27,834 bases of DNA from an uncultured bacterium (GCA_905215035.1 CAJMOJ010000023.1:1-27834), one strand, 5' to 3'; positions 7,142 through 16,213 are shown, counted from the first letter of the stretch. Program-made: numbers and translations. Notes: generated by a model not told the origin, from the sequence alone.

Positions 7142-9121
7142 TTATTCTTCTGGCTGAATTTCTTTTTCTTCCAATAACCCTGTTTCGTAAGCATGTATTA
7201 AACGATCAATGCCATCAATGGCCGTCTCTAAATAACTTCCTTGCTCCTGTGTTTCACCTTTGGTGATAATAGGATCATAGATTTCTAGTACACGCCGTGA
7301 TGCAAAAATATCAGCATCACGGTCGATGGCATCATCAAGCGAACGCAAGGGTTGCTGTGCATCTAAAATCAATGCATCAGGAGCAAAAATCAGAGTATAT
7401 CCCGCAAGACCCGTAGTCTTTTGATAGGCGCTCGAAAAACCACCGTCTATCGTAAGAACACGTCCATTACCTTTAACGGGATCCTCACCATCTTTAGCTT
7501 TTACGGGCACATGACCACATATGATATGGCCTCGCTCAGGCATAATGCCAAATTCTTTAAAGATCCGCTCAATAACCACATCGTCATTAAGAAGCGTGTA
7601 AAAGGCGTTCTTCTCTTCTTTACGTGCCGCTTTGTCAGCAATGAGATAGATTTCAAAAGTGGCCATCTTTGATTTAGCGAACAAGGGACTTGCTTGCCCA
7701 AGCCAGAGATACCAAATCAGATCAGCACCACGACGTCGCTCAAGCGGATCACGCGAAAGGAAAGCTGCCTGTACATACTGTTGGCAGACATCAAAAAGTG
7801 CTTTTCCTTTGTATCGAGTACCAAAAATATTTGCTTCTTTAAAGGACCCATCAGGATTAAGAGGCACACACGCATGCAAAAGTAAATTATTGTTGTAGAC
7901 CTTATAGAGACTACCTTTTTCCAAGAAGAATCCCATATGGCGCTGCAGAAGTTCACTTCCCCTAAAAGCCTCTTCCAAATAAGTCATTATTGATTCTTCT
8001 TCGGGGGTAAGCTCATAAGGATGAGCAGCATCTACGGTTGGGAAATATGTGTCTGTCACGTCGTAGACAACCCCATCGACCTCGACGGTAGCATGCTCAT
8101 AATCAATCTTGTCGAGCAACAAGCGATCTTCAAGTTCAAAACAAGGATACTCAGCAATAAGCGCAGCTTCTACTTTAAACTGCAAGATCGCCATAGCTTT
8201 TTGAATCTTGATATTCGCATCAAGTTCTTCAGGGGTAAGCCCTGGATCCTCTTTCAGCTGAAACGAATCACACGGATCACCCTGATAGATAGAAAGCGCA
8301 AACTCTCTTAACGGGTTAAGGTTAATACCATAGGCATCCTCCAAAATAGAAAGATTACCATAACGAGCGCAATTGCGAACCACGTGCGCAATACAACCGC
8401 GCTGACCGAGCGCAGCACCCATCCAAACTATATCGTGATTCCCCCATTGCACATCAACAGAGTGAAAATCAATAAGCTCTTCCATGATAGCTTGGGGAGC
8501 TGGTCCTCGATCGTAGACATCACCCAACATATGCAGATGATTGACCATGAGTACCTGCACCACACGAGCCAGATAATAAATCACTAAGGGAGCCATATCG
8601 GTCTCAATAAGCGAAGTAACAAGCGTCTCAAAATACTGCTCATGTACAGACGAATCAGTATCAGCTGTAATAAGCGTTTGGAGAATAAATCCAAATCCTT
8701 CTGGCAAAACCGCAGAAACATCGTGCGTATTCTTATCCTTTAAAGCACACCGTATAAGAACAATAATGCGTTTGATAGTAGCGCGATACCATTGTGCAAG
8801 CGCATCTTCAGAATCATACTCCGGGACAATAAGCGACATCTTATCAGCCGGGTAACACACCAGTGTCGCAAATTTGGCCTTTTCTTGAGCAGAAAGCTCA
8901 TCGCCAAAAGCCTCATCAATGAGATCACGCAGTTTCCCTGATCCATTGCGGAGAATATGAGAAAACGCAACATATTCACCATGAATATCAGACATAAAAA
9001 ACTCTGTCTGCTTAGGCATTATCGCATCGCCTGAAAAAAAGGCCTTACAAGCTGCAGCCACCTCACACGTAGGATACAACACTGAAAGCGATTCAAGATC
9101 AAGGGGCTTTTGGTTGTCCAT
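7142..9121 (-). CDS. fbp: Class III fructose-1,6-bisphosphatase
   Basis: The protein has 659 residues. I start it at ATG 9121 because GAGGAGG lies 6 nt upstream; the frame is open back to GTG 9181 but those 20 codons span the ribosome-binding site. The enzyme removes the 1-phosphate of fructose-1,6-bisphosphate, the committed step of gluconeogenesis. The class III family (FBPase_2) is typical of Firmicutes and some Actinobacteria and uses a metallophosphoesterase core. That core is visible as FMSDIHGEY (Asp45, His47), MLGDVYDRGP (199-207) and WGNHD (226-230). Late motifs are IICGHVPVK and TIDGGFSSAYQKTTGLAGYT. Length fits the family (about 640-670). In Bacillus this type is manganese-dependent and controlled by phosphoenolpyruvate and AMP; I infer but cannot see that here. 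It stands 131 nt downstream of the hydrate-epimerase gene on the same strand. Confidence 0.96.
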   Translation of the reverse strand: MDNQKPLDLESLSVLYPTCEVAAACKAFFSGDAIMPKQTEFFMSDIHGEYVAFSHILRNGSGKLRDLIDEAFGDELSAQEKAKFATLVCYPADKMSLIVPEYDSEDALAQWYRATIKRIIVLIRCALKDKNTHDVSAVLPEGFGFILQTLITADTDSSVHEQYFETLVTSLIETDMAPLVIYYLARVVQVLMVNHLHMLGDVYDRGPAPQAIMEELIDFHSVDVQWGNHDIVWMGAALGQRGCIAHVVRNCARYGNLSILEDAYGINLNPLREFALSIYQGDPCDSFQLKEDPGLTPEELDANIKIQKAMAILQFKVEAALIAEYPCFELEDRLLLDKIDYEHATVEVDGVVYDVTDTYFPTVDAAHPYELTPEEESIMTYLEEAFRGSELLQRHMGFFLEKGSLYKVYNNNLLLHACVPLNPDGSFKEANIFGTRYKGKALFDVCQQYVQAAFLSRDPLERRRGADLIWYLWLGQASPLFAKSKMATFEIYLIADKAARKEEKNAFYTLLNDDVVIERIFKEFGIMPERGHIICGHVPVKAKDGEDPVKGNGRVLTIDGGFSSAYQKTTGLAGYTLIFAPDALILDAQQPLRSLDDAIDRDADIFASRRVLEIYDPIITKGETQEQGSYLETAIDGIDRLIHAYETGLLEEKEIQPEE

Positions 9122-9252
9122 AGAAGTCCTCCTCACAAGCGTATGCCTGTCATTTTGATTGGTACGCAAAAAAATCTTCACCCATCATAGCAAGTGAAAA
9201 GATCAAATACATATGGTTGTAAGAATATCGCAAATCAGCCATATCTTTGGCT

Positions 9253-9969
9253 TTAAGGCTCCTGCACAATAAAATCTTTAAGTGGTGCAATAAAGAGAGC
9301 GCCCACATACTGAGCAGCTTGAGGTTTTACGAGTCCCGATTTGAGTGCAAGCATAGTAATAGTAAGGTTTGCCTCAATACAGCTTTGTGCAGGAATTCCT
9401 CGTTGTGCATCAAGTCCAGAAGGAACATCGGCCGATACAATAATGGTTCCTTTTGTCCGACGCACGGTATTAGCTATCTCAATCCACCTGCTATAGGGTG
9501 CGCGCACCTCATGGTAGGTAAAACCAGTGCCCAAAAGTGCATCAATAATGCAGTCGGCATTATGCAAGCAAGCCTCAACGACATCTTCATCAGGGTTATC
9601 TATTAAAGCAAATGAGTAAGGACGCGCCATGATAGAGCGCACCGCACTTGCAACTGGTTCTTGCGTGAGTTCTTCAGGCGCGTCTCTTGTGAGTAGAACC
9701 ACCTGATAGCCTGCTTGTGCCAAACGATCAGCAGCAATCCACCCATCGCCACCGTTATTACCGCTACCCGCAAGGACGCAGATATTCTTTTTCTTTTTGG
9801 GAAGCGAGCCTGACACAACCGAAGCAAGTGCCTCACCCGCACAAGTCATCAGCTCTAATAAGGGCGTTCCTTCTTCTGCGATGCGTTGCTCAAGTGCAAC
9901 AACATCACTCACATCCAAAACAGGCATGCCAGCACAATAGGGAAAGACCTTGGGTTCAGAAGTATCCAT
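9253..9969 (-). CDS. nnrE: NAD(P)H-hydrate epimerase (YjeF N-terminal domain protein)
   Basis: The 238-residue cytoplasmic protein matches the YjeF_N domain, which interconverts R and S forms of hydrated NAD(P)H so a dehydratase can repair them. The key glycine-rich loop is AGSGNNGGDGWIAA (67-80). An N-terminal helix precedes it with ELMTCAGEALA (39-49), then DCIIDALLGTGF and SADVPSGLDAQRG in the second half. Only the epimerase domain is present. Bacteria often carry it fused to the ADP-dependent dehydratase (NnrD); that domain is absent here, so the partner must lie elsewhere. The ATG starts 3 nt after the stop of the upstream membrane-protein gene, whose last codons supply the GAGG ribosome-binding site, so translation is probably coupled. 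Confidence 0.9.
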   Translation of the reverse strand: MDTSEPKVFPYCAGMPVLDVSDVVALEQRIAEEGTPLLELMTCAGEALASVVSGSLPKKKKNICVLAGSGNNGGDGWIAADRLAQAGYQVVLLTRDAPEELTQEPVASAVRSIMARPYSFALIDNPDEDVVEACLHNADCIIDALLGTGFTYHEVRAPYSRWIEIANTVRRTKGTIIVSADVPSGLDAQRGIPAQSCIEANLTITMLALKSGLVKPQAAQYVGALFIAPLKDFIVQEP

Positions 9970-9972
9970 AGC

Positions 9973-10572
9973 TTAGTCCTCAGGATGCGAATCACACACA
10001 TCACGTGATTCGTCTTCAAGTTTGCGCTGTTGCTTAATAGCCTGATGAAAAAACATCCCAAATGCCACAAAGCACACCGCAAAGCCGGTAATTAAAAAGA
10101 GCGATCCGAGGGCAAGATCTCCATACCAAGCGATATTTTGCATACCAACAATCTGCGCTTCAGCAACAATGCGCACAAGAACTGCAAGAACAAACACAAT
10201 AACTGCGCCCACAACAGAATAGGTAGCAACCAAATCCCAAGGAATTTGTGTCATATTGGCATATTTGGTACGTTTGGTTGTCACGCCAACACGTAGCAAC
10301 ACAACAAAAAAAGCCACACCTGCAGCAACTAATGCGATTGCCAAAAATGCAGTTACTGGAAATAACTGAGCCCCTAATTCAGTAAAAATAGGAGTTTCTG
10401 CAACTTGGGCAACTTGACTAAGGCTAATTCCGTACCAAAGAGCAAGCGCAGTTCCAACACACAATATGCTGAGGCCCACCGTCGCAGCCTTACCCAAACC
10501 TTGATTTGGCGCCTCATCTTCAGCTTCATATTTATCATCAAAATCTTCTGAGAGATAATCTTCTTGAACCAT
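9973..10572 (-). CDS. Four-helix membrane protein of unknown function
   Basis: The protein has 199 residues from ATG 10572 (GGGAG 7 nt upstream); a longer frame to 10629 lacks a ribosome-binding site. I do not recognise the family. Residues 1-25 are acidic (MVQEDYLSEDFDDKYEAEDE). Four hydrophobic helices follow at roughly 30-52, 68-98, 112-138 and 150-178. The loop between helices 2 and 3 is basic (TTKRTKYANMTQ). The C-terminus after the last helix is charged (QQRKLEDESRDVCDSHPED) and probably cytoplasmic. It precedes nnrE by 3 nt, so the two form an operon; no functional link is known. Confidence 0.7.
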   Translation of the reverse strand: MVQEDYLSEDFDDKYEAEDEAPNQGLGKAATVGLSILCVGTALALWYGISLSQVAQVAETPIFTELGAQLFPVTAFLAIALVAAGVAFFVVLLRVGVTTKRTKYANMTQIPWDLVATYSVVGAVIVFVLAVLVRIVAEAQIVGMQNIAWYGDLALGSLFLITGFAVCFVAFGMFFHQAIKQQRKLEDESRDVCDSHPED

Positions 10573-10654
10573 AAGCAGTCTCCCAAACCTTTTTACAGCA
10601 GATGAAAATACGTAGTAAAAACTATCCACCGAGCGCGATTAAATATTGCACACA

Positions 10655-10684
10655 AGTATATAGGTTCCCTGCACCGAGCCGCAA
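10655..10684 (-). promoter_or_regulatory. Candidate sigma-70 promoter of the membrane protein-nnrE operon
   Basis: Reading the minus strand, TTGCGG (10684-10679) and TATACT (10660-10655) are separated by 18 bp. The predicted start of transcription lies about 75 nt before ATG 10572. Called by eye. Confidence 0.45.
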
Positions 10685-10696
10685 CAAGCAGGTATA

Positions 10697-10718
10697 AAAA
10701 AGATGCCATAATCAGGCA
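10697..10718 (-). terminator. Weak candidate terminator after the CmpB-family gene
   Basis: On the minus strand a short stem TGCC-(7 nt)-GGCA is followed by TCTTTTTT. The four-pair stem is poor, so this may be only a pause or chance site. Confidence 0.3.
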
Positions 10719-10727
10719 AAATAATCG

Positions 10728-11363
10728 TTATTTCAGCCAAAGCTCAAGATACGAAACAGTGCAACAACCAATAAAGACCAACACGATAGCGAGCGCAACC
10801 GCATTAGCAACATCAGGCTTTACCCAACGGAAAAAGCGGCAAATAAGCGGATAGAGAATCCAAACATAAATCATCGCTACAAGACCAATTACCACATCAT
10901 TAACAAGCCAAGCCTGACCAAAAATATTAAGAGGCAACTGCGAGTTATCCCAATAAGGATACTTTCCAAATTCATCAGGCTGATTAACAAGCCAACCAAT
11001 GACAAGTTCCATCACCATAGCAAGGAGAATGGCAAACACAAGCGATTCTAAAAAGGCACCAAACAAGGTTTTGCGCCGCATAATCATACGTTCTTTAAAG
11101 GGCTCGATAACAAGCGTCATAACAACAGCACCAAATCCATACACCCAATAGGGGTGATACCAAGGATCAGTCCATACCGCATAGTCATCAGCAACAATGC
11201 CAAATGCAGAATCCATCAATAAACAATAGGGAATTTCAAGCCAATGACCCACAATGGTAAAGATGCAAAAACATACAATAATAGAGCGCCAAAACATCCA
11301 CGTTTTAGGAGCAAAAAACCCAATCTCAGAATTCTTTGTCATGGTATGTTTACGCTCACTCAT
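10728..11363 (-). CDS. CmpB-family putative ABC-transporter type IV membrane protein
   Basis: The protein has 211 residues from ATG 11363 (MSERKHTM); GAAGAG lies about 11 nt upstream. The frame also has ATGs at 11387 and 11342, neither with a good ribosome-binding site. Five to six membrane helices are seen. Segments recalling the CmpB/ABC_trans_CmpB family are WVYGFGAVVM (about 72-82), an ELVIGWLV helix, and PYWDNSQLPLNIFGQAW (about 134-150), the 'Y-W-D-x-S-x-x-P-x-N-I-x-G' signature. The last helix ends SYLELWLK. The family is common in Firmicutes and Coriobacteriia. Despite the 'ABC transporter' name no ATPase lies next to it, and its role is not established. Confidence 0.72.
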   Translation of the reverse strand: MSERKHTMTKNSEIGFFAPKTWMFWRSIIVCFCIFTIVGHWLEIPYCLLMDSAFGIVADDYAVWTDPWYHPYWVYGFGAVVMTLVIEPFKERMIMRRKTLFGAFLESLVFAILLAMVMELVIGWLVNQPDEFGKYPYWDNSQLPLNIFGQAWLVNDVVIGLVAMIYVWILYPLICRFFRWVKPDVANAVALAIVLVFIGCCTVSYLELWLK

Positions 11364-11564
11364 GCTTAATAGCTCTTCTCGCACCATTGTTCACGATTGC
11401 CCTTCGTATCACCTCCCACTTTACCCTTGTCACACTACTAATAGATTCGATAATGCCCACTAGTCTCCAGTACCTTGCTTAATCGTTGCCGCACTGTTTT
11501 CTTACTACTACTCTTGGAGGTAATCCTTGCTCTACAATAGGATCCACGAGAAAGGACTTGCATC

Positions 11565-12089
11565 ATGATTACTAACGCACGTGACATTACAGATCAGATT
11601 GCTCTTAACACAGCTCATGCTCTCCTTGCTGCCATACGTACAGCCCCTCATGCAAAGGGTGTTGACATCCTTGAGGCCGTCGCTATTTCTGGCGATGAGT
11701 TGGTTCGTCTTGCCAATCATATGAAGAGTATGGGTGAAGCACCGGGACGCGCTTTTTTCGTTCGTGATGCACGCAATATAGAGCAGAGTCCTTGCGTTGT
11801 TCTCATAGGAACACACCTCAAAGATCAAGGACTCAATTGTGGGCATTGTGGATTTATGACCTGCGCAGAAAAACCCGCTCAATGCCCCTGCGCACTCAAT
11901 GCAATTGATGTAGGTATTGCACTCGGCTCTGCTGCAAGTCGTGCAGCCGATATGCGTGTTGATAGCCGTGTTATGTTTTCAGCAGGCCTTGCAGCTCAAC
12001 AACTTGGCTTTTTTGAGCAAGATATTCATCTTGTTTTTGCGCTTCCTTTAAGCATTTCTGCAAAATCACCTTACTTTGATCGCGGTTAA
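11565..12089 (+). CDS. DUF2148 protein with ferredoxin-like cysteine cluster
   Basis: The protein has 174 residues; AAAGGA lies about 10 nt before the ATG. The DUF2148 signature is clear: LNCGHCGFMTC (90-100) followed by CPC (107-109), giving Cys92, 95, 100, 107 and 109. Then come IDVGIALGSAASRAADMRVD and RVMFSAGLAAQQLG. The Cys pattern suggests an iron-sulfur cluster, and the family is found mostly in anaerobes and methanogens. No reaction is known. It is a cytoplasmic protein with no membrane helices. Its TAA stop overlaps that of the convergent EamA gene by the four bases TTAA. The gene is divergent from the CmpB-family gene; a TACAAT -10-like element lies at about 11531. Confidence 0.87.
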   Translation: MITNARDITDQIALNTAHALLAAIRTAPHAKGVDILEAVAISGDELVRLANHMKSMGEAPGRAFFVRDARNIEQSPCVVLIGTHLKDQGLNCGHCGFMTCAEKPAQCPCALNAIDVGIALGSAASRAADMRVDSRVMFSAGLAAQQLGFFEQDIHLVFALPLSISAKSPYFDRG

Positions 12090-12988
12090 TCCTTAGCTTT
12101 TTTGCGCGAAAAAATTCCTTCACTCATAAGAATTGCAACAAAGATCAAACCAAAGCCAATCAGCAAACGAAGCGTTAACACCTCGCCATACAAAAGTACG
12201 CTAAAAAGCACTCCAAATACTGACTCCAGACAAAGGATCAATGACGCTTGAGCAGGTGGTACAAAAGCAAGCGAAACATTCTGAATACCAAACGCTATGA
12301 TGGAGGCAAAGACAACTAAAAATGCCATCTGTCCTATTACGGAGAGGGAGATAAGATCAAATGCAGGAAATGCCTCTGTACTGGCTCCCATAACAAGACC
12401 CAAACACCCCTCAGTAATAAACTGAATCACGGTTAATACCAACACATCATAAAAACGCGAAAATTTTGAGACATAAACCATATGAAGGGCAAAAAAGACA
12501 GCACACAACAAAGTCATGCCTTCACCAAAACCAAGAGCAAAATGTGTTCCTGCGTCAGTAACCGATACAAGCCAAATACCAACAATAGCAATAATGGCCG
12601 CTCCAATATTTGCCCAGGTCGGCTTACGCCGCGCTAAAAGCCACCACAAAAAAGGAACGATTACGCAATAGGTTGCCGTCAAAAATGCATTAACGCCCGG
12701 AGAGATTGTTTGCAAACCCACTGTCTGAGTAAAAAATCCACCAAAATCAAGCGCACCGAGAACAATACCCGCCCCAATGAGCTTTGCAGAAATTTGAGAA
12801 CGAACGCGTTTCCATAAACACATAAGAAGGATTACGCCAGCAGCTACAAAACGAATACCTAAAAGCCATGCAGGAGGAAAGACTTCTACAACATCTTTCA
12901 TCACAACAAAACTAAAGCCCCAAATCATAGCAGCTAAAAGCAAAAGAATTTTGTAGACATGAGTAGGTATGTTTATCGGCAATTTCAT
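12086..12988 (-). CDS. EamA/DMT-family transporter
   Basis: The protein has 300 residues and ten predicted membrane helices in two similar halves, as in the drug/metabolite transporter (EamA) family. The first half opens with AAMIWGFSFVVMKDV (about 18-32) and has the typical AAGVILL helix. The second half opens with GFGEGMTLLCAVFFALHMV (about 152-170) and ends in LILCLESVFGVLFSVLLYGE (about 250-269), the conserved E-x-x-x-x-x-L-x-x-x-x-x-E pattern. The C-terminus is basic (SRKKAKD). Likely an inner-membrane exporter of an amino acid or other small metabolite; substrate not predictable. The ribosome-binding site before ATG 12988 is weak. Confidence 0.88.
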   Translation of the reverse strand: MKLPINIPTHVYKILLLLAAMIWGFSFVVMKDVVEVFPPAWLLGIRFVAAGVILLMCLWKRVRSQISAKLIGAGIVLGALDFGGFFTQTVGLQTISPGVNAFLTATYCVIVPFLWWLLARRKPTWANIGAAIIAIVGIWLVSVTDAGTHFALGFGEGMTLLCAVFFALHMVYVSKFSRFYDVLVLTVIQFITEGCLGLVMGASTEAFPAFDLISLSVIGQMAFLVVFASIIAFGIQNVSLAFVPPAQASLILCLESVFGVLFSVLLYGEVLTLRLLIGFGLIFVAILMSEGIFSRKKAKD

Positions 12989-13148
12989 AAAGTCTGATTG
13001 TAGCCAAGCTCATAAGAATCGACAAGAATCGATAAATTGTGTACGTCTTGCTCACATAAACCCGTAAAAAACTAACTCATGTCATAATGAAAACCATGTC
13101 ACACATGCAGCATAGCTCCAATGCCCTATTACTCTAAGGAGGTGTGAG

Positions 13149-14417
13149 ATGTTTTGTCGTTTTACCTGTAAGAACTACCGCTCATATCGCGATGAGACAG
13201 TGTTCACGATGCAGGCAGCCACCATGAAAGAGTTCCCTGACTCTCTTCTTGTTGACAATAAAGATGGTCAAAAATATCTTCCTATTACGGTATTGCATGG
13301 TGCAAATGGCAGTGGCAAAACTAATTTATATGCGGCTTTAAATCGAATTTGTTCAGCAGTCGCATATCCTATCTATCTTCTTTCTGCATCAGCCGAACGA
13401 GTTTCTTTACTTGATGCTTATCAAGCAGACAATAAGCTTGAGGCGCTTCGTCCTCAAATTACCGGACACGACCCCTTCCTTTTTGACAGCTACTCTTGGA
13501 CTAATGCCACTGAATTTGAATTGGTCCATCGCGTAGAACTTCAAGAATATACGTACAAACTCTCCCTCAACCAAGACGGCATTGTATATGAGGCTCTTTT
13601 TAGGCGACCCATTGGGCAAAAACACCTTATTACTATTTTCGAACGCACTAAAGCCGCTATTGTCTTGGGCTCCTTTTTAAAACGCATGAAAGCTGACACC
13701 CAATTTAATCTCGGTATCCCCTATTTATCGTGGCTACGCACTACCTACGATTTTGATCAAATCAATGCTGTTGCCGATTGGATTTGCTCGGTTCGATTCA
13801 TCAACTTTGATTCTCTGTCCTTTTTATCAAGCCTTAAACGCACGCTCTCTCAAAACGACGAAGGAATCATTGTAGGAATACTAAACTCGGCAGGCATTCC
13901 ACTCGAAGGATATCGTATTGAAACTGACTCTCAAGGAAAACGCAGTATATGGGTTAGCCACAAAAACATGGGCGCGACCTACGAAATTGAACTTTCTAAA
14001 GAATCTCTGGGAACACTTAAACTTATGAGTTTGGCGGTTGATCTCAACACTGCATTAAAAGAAGGTTCTTTTCTTGTCATAAACGACCTTGATGCCCATC
14101 TTCACCCTAAATTGCTCGCTTTTATTATTTCACTCTTCAAAAATCCGCAAATTAACCAGCATCAGGCACAGCTCTTTTTTACCTCTCACGATGCCGCCAT
14201 TATGCGCAACAATCTTTTCAGACGCGACGAAATCTGGTTTGTAGATCGAACAAAAACACAGACTTCTCGCCTTTGGTCTTTGGCCGACATCCATGAGCCC
14301 AGCGGTAATTTAATTAACAAAAATGCAGCATATGACAAGCAGTATCTCACGGGACGCTACGGAGCTATTCCTCTCATTGATCCACAAACCTATTGGAATA
14401 CAAGCCTTCCTTTATAA
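13149..14417 (+). CDS. AAA-family ATPase, RloA/AbiL-like, with atypical Walker B
   Basis: The 422-residue protein has a very strong ribosome-binding site (AAGGAGGTG, about 6 nt before ATG). The N-terminus FCRFTCKNYRSYRDETVFTM is the 'F-x-x-x-N-f-x-S-f' opening of SMC/OLD-like AAA_15/AAA_21 ATPases. Walker A is GANGSGKT (51-58). The ABC-type signature is ESLGTLKLMSLA (285-296). Where relatives have D-E-L-D-x-S-L-H-P, this protein has NDLDAHLHP: Asn312 replaces the Walker B Asp, and Asp313 the catalytic Glu. FFTSHDAAIM is the H-loop, and RRDEIWFVDRT plus TGRYGAIPLID close the protein as in RloA/AbiL. Such ATPases are usually paired with an RloB/AbiLii partner that follows them; none is visible here. 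Function in phage defence is therefore unproven, and weak ATPase activity is possible. Confidence 0.8.
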   Translation: MFCRFTCKNYRSYRDETVFTMQAATMKEFPDSLLVDNKDGQKYLPITVLHGANGSGKTNLYAALNRICSAVAYPIYLLSASAERVSLLDAYQADNKLEALRPQITGHDPFLFDSYSWTNATEFELVHRVELQEYTYKLSLNQDGIVYEALFRRPIGQKHLITIFERTKAAIVLGSFLKRMKADTQFNLGIPYLSWLRTTYDFDQINAVADWICSVRFINFDSLSFLSSLKRTLSQNDEGIIVGILNSAGIPLEGYRIETDSQGKRSIWVSHKNMGATYEIELSKESLGTLKLMSLAVDLNTALKEGSFLVINDLDAHLHPKLLAFIISLFKNPQINQHQAQLFFTSHDAAIMRNNLFRRDEIWFVDRTKTQTSRLWSLADIHEPSGNLINKNAAYDKQYLTGRYGAIPLIDPQTYWNTSLPL

Positions 14418-14427
14418 CCAACACCCT

Positions 14428-14501
14428 CTAGTCAATGCTCTCTATTCAATGTTTTAGCGTTGACGCCCTATAAGCAAGCATGCTCTAGCCAACGCTCTCT
14501 A
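14428..14501 (+). repeat. Imperfect direct repeat, two 17-bp copies
   Basis: CTAGTCAATGCTCTCTA (14428-14444) and CTAGCCAACGCTCTCTA (14485-14501) differ at two positions, with 40 bp between them. They lie just after the AAA ATPase gene in a stretch (14418-14560) that holds no convincing gene. Confidence 0.6.
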
Positions 14502-14555
14502 ATAAACGCTCAAAATCGAGCTTTACAAATTATGACAACCCAAGACAAAGGCAAG

Positions 14556-14591
14556 AAAAAACCGACTCATCCTGTTACTTGATGAGTCGGT
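14556..14591 (-). terminator. Rho-independent terminator of the AGCS symporter gene
   Basis: Perfect 11-bp stem ACCGACTCATC (14561-14571) / GATGAGTCGGT (14581-14591) with a 9-nt loop. On the minus strand the stem is followed by a run of Ts (As at 14556-14561 on the plus strand). It lies about 70 nt past the symporter stop. There is no T run on the plus side, so it serves mainly the minus strand. Confidence 0.85.
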
Positions 14592-14662
14592 CGATAAACA
14601 TAACTGATTATGACATACGATTCTTTATGACTACAGCTCTTATAGCATGCCGTAAGACTCCC

Positions 14663-16207
14663 TTACTTTTGATGCTTTGCTTTGTCAGCCTCAAGATCTT
14701 TTTCTGGATCGCCAGGACCAACATGAATCTCATATACGTCAGGCTCATTGAGCGATGTTAAGTGGTCATGATGCATCTCAATATCTACGTGGGGCTGATG
14801 GCCATCCTCAAACGTGCCACGCTTATCAGCAAATGATTTTCCTGCCGTGCGTGCACACGCAGTAACAGCGCCACCCAAAGCAATAAGGCCAATAACATTA
14901 GGCAGCACCATAAGTTGATTAAACATATCCGCGAGCTCCCACACCAAATCATTAGACAGTAAAGAGCCACAGAAGATGAATGCCAATGCAATCACGGTAA
15001 AGACAGGAACAGCTTTATGTCCGAAAAGATATTCCACATTGATTTTTGCAAAAAGATTCCAGCTGATGATTGTTGAAAACGCAAAGAACATCAAGCAAAC
15101 AGCAACAAAAATATTGCCTCCCGCTTCACCAAAGATGGAGCCAAAAGCAATCTGGGCCATATTGGTTTTATCGATACCATCATACAAACCTTGCGCAAGA
15201 GCCCCATCGCCAGTATAAAGAACGCTAATCGTTACTAATGCAGTGATCGTTACGACAATAAAGGTATCAACAAAAACACCGATCAAGGCAACAACGCCCT
15301 GTTCGTGAGGATTCTTAACATTTGCCTGAGCATGAGCATGAGGGGTTGATCCCATACCTGCCTCATTGGAGAACAAACCACGCTTAGCACCTTGAGAGAG
15401 CGCTGCCATCAAGCCAAACGTAACACCACCAATTTCAGCGGATGGATTAAAAGCACACTGGAAAATCAGTGCAAATGCCTCAGCAACCGCCGGTCCATTG
15501 CCAATAAGAACAATGATGCCGCCAATGAGATATACGATCGCCATAATGGGAACGATTTTTTCAGTAATGATGGCTAAACGACCAACGCCGCCAATAAAGA
15601 CATAGGCTGAAATTGCTACAAGCGCGATACCAATGACCCACATAGGAATACCAAAAGCAGTCTCGCATGTTGATGCAACTGAATTCGACTGAACCATACA
15701 ACCCATAAAGCCCAAAGCCAAAATAATTGCAACCGCAAAAAATCCTGCTAAAAAGGTTCCAAATTTCCCTTGGAAAGCAGTTTTAATGTAGTAGACAGGA
15801 CCACCGTGAACTTCGCCGTTCTCATCAACAACACGGGTCTTTTGCGCAAGAACAGCCTCAGAATAATTTGTGGCCATACCTAAAAAGGCAATGACCCACA
15901 TCCAAAAGATTGCTCCTGGTCCACCAATCAAAATGGCACCACAAGCACCAACGATATTACCGGTGCCAACTTGTGCAGCAATAGCAGTGGTAAGGGCCTG
16001 AAATGAACTCATGCCCGACTTTTCTTTTTTGCCAAAAAGATTAAAACCACCAAAAACGCGCTTCCAACCTTCACCAAAACAACGGACCTGAACAAACCGC
16101 GTACGAATAGTGAAATACAGACCAGTACCAATCAATAAGATTAGAAGTACGTAATTCGATAAATACGAATTAATGGTTACCACAACATTGAGTAGAAATT
16201 CTTCCAC
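14663..16207 (-). CDS. AGCS-family amino acid (alanine/glycine):sodium symporter
   Basis: This roughly 514-residue inner-membrane carrier takes up small neutral amino acids with sodium. I prefer GTG 16207: AGGAGG ends at 16214, six bases before this GTG, whereas it directly abuts the ATG at 16213, which would be too close. About eleven membrane helices are present. Family motifs: TRFVQVRCFGEGW (about 36-48), SSFQALTTAIAAQVGTGNIVG (about 66-86), the GGPGAIFWMWVIAFLGMAT helix, and GLFSNEAGMGSTPHAHA (about 283-299). The C-terminal tail of about 45 residues is hydrophilic and His/Glu-rich (IEMHHDHLTSLNEPDVY). A glycine riboswitch lies in its leader, so glycine is a likely substrate or signal. A terminator follows the gene. 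Confidence 0.93.
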   Translation of the reverse strand: MEEFLLNVVVTINSYLSNYVLLILLIGTGLYFTIRTRFVQVRCFGEGWKRVFGGFNLFGKKEKSGMSSFQALTTAIAAQVGTGNIVGACGAILIGGPGAIFWMWVIAFLGMATNYSEAVLAQKTRVVDENGEVHGGPVYYIKTAFQGKFGTFLAGFFAVAIILALGFMGCMVQSNSVASTCETAFGIPMWVIGIALVAISAYVFIGGVGRLAIITEKIVPIMAIVYLIGGIIVLIGNGPAVAEAFALIFQCAFNPSAEIGGVTFGLMAALSQGAKRGLFSNEAGMGSTPHAHAQANVKNPHEQGVVALIGVFVDTFIVVTITALVTISVLYTGDGALAQGLYDGIDKTNMAQIAFGSIFGEAGGNIFVAVCLMFFAFSTIISWNLFAKINVEYLFGHKAVPVFTVIALAFIFCGSLLSNDLVWELADMFNQLMVLPNVIGLIALGGAVTACARTAGKSFADKRGTFEDGHQPHVDIEMHHDHLTSLNEPDVYEIHVGPGDPEKDLEADKAKHQK

Positions 16208-16213
16208 ACTCAT

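Noticed and set aside
11532..11882. 116-codon frame antisense to the DUF2148 gene
   Set aside because: Shadow of the conserved Cys-rich coding sequence on the other strand.
13149..14417. A complete phage-defence system around the AAA ATPase
   Set aside because: No nuclease, toxin or RloB-like gene is adjacent, so only an orphan ATPase can be claimed.
14532..14582. Small frame MTTQDKGKKKPTHPVT after the AAA ATPase, considered as a remnant of an RloB partner
   Set aside because: Too short, no ribosome-binding site, and its end is the arm of the symporter terminator.
14556..14591. Terminator for the AAA ATPase on the plus strand
   Set aside because: The stem is perfect but the T run exists only on the minus strand, so it is assigned to the symporter gene.
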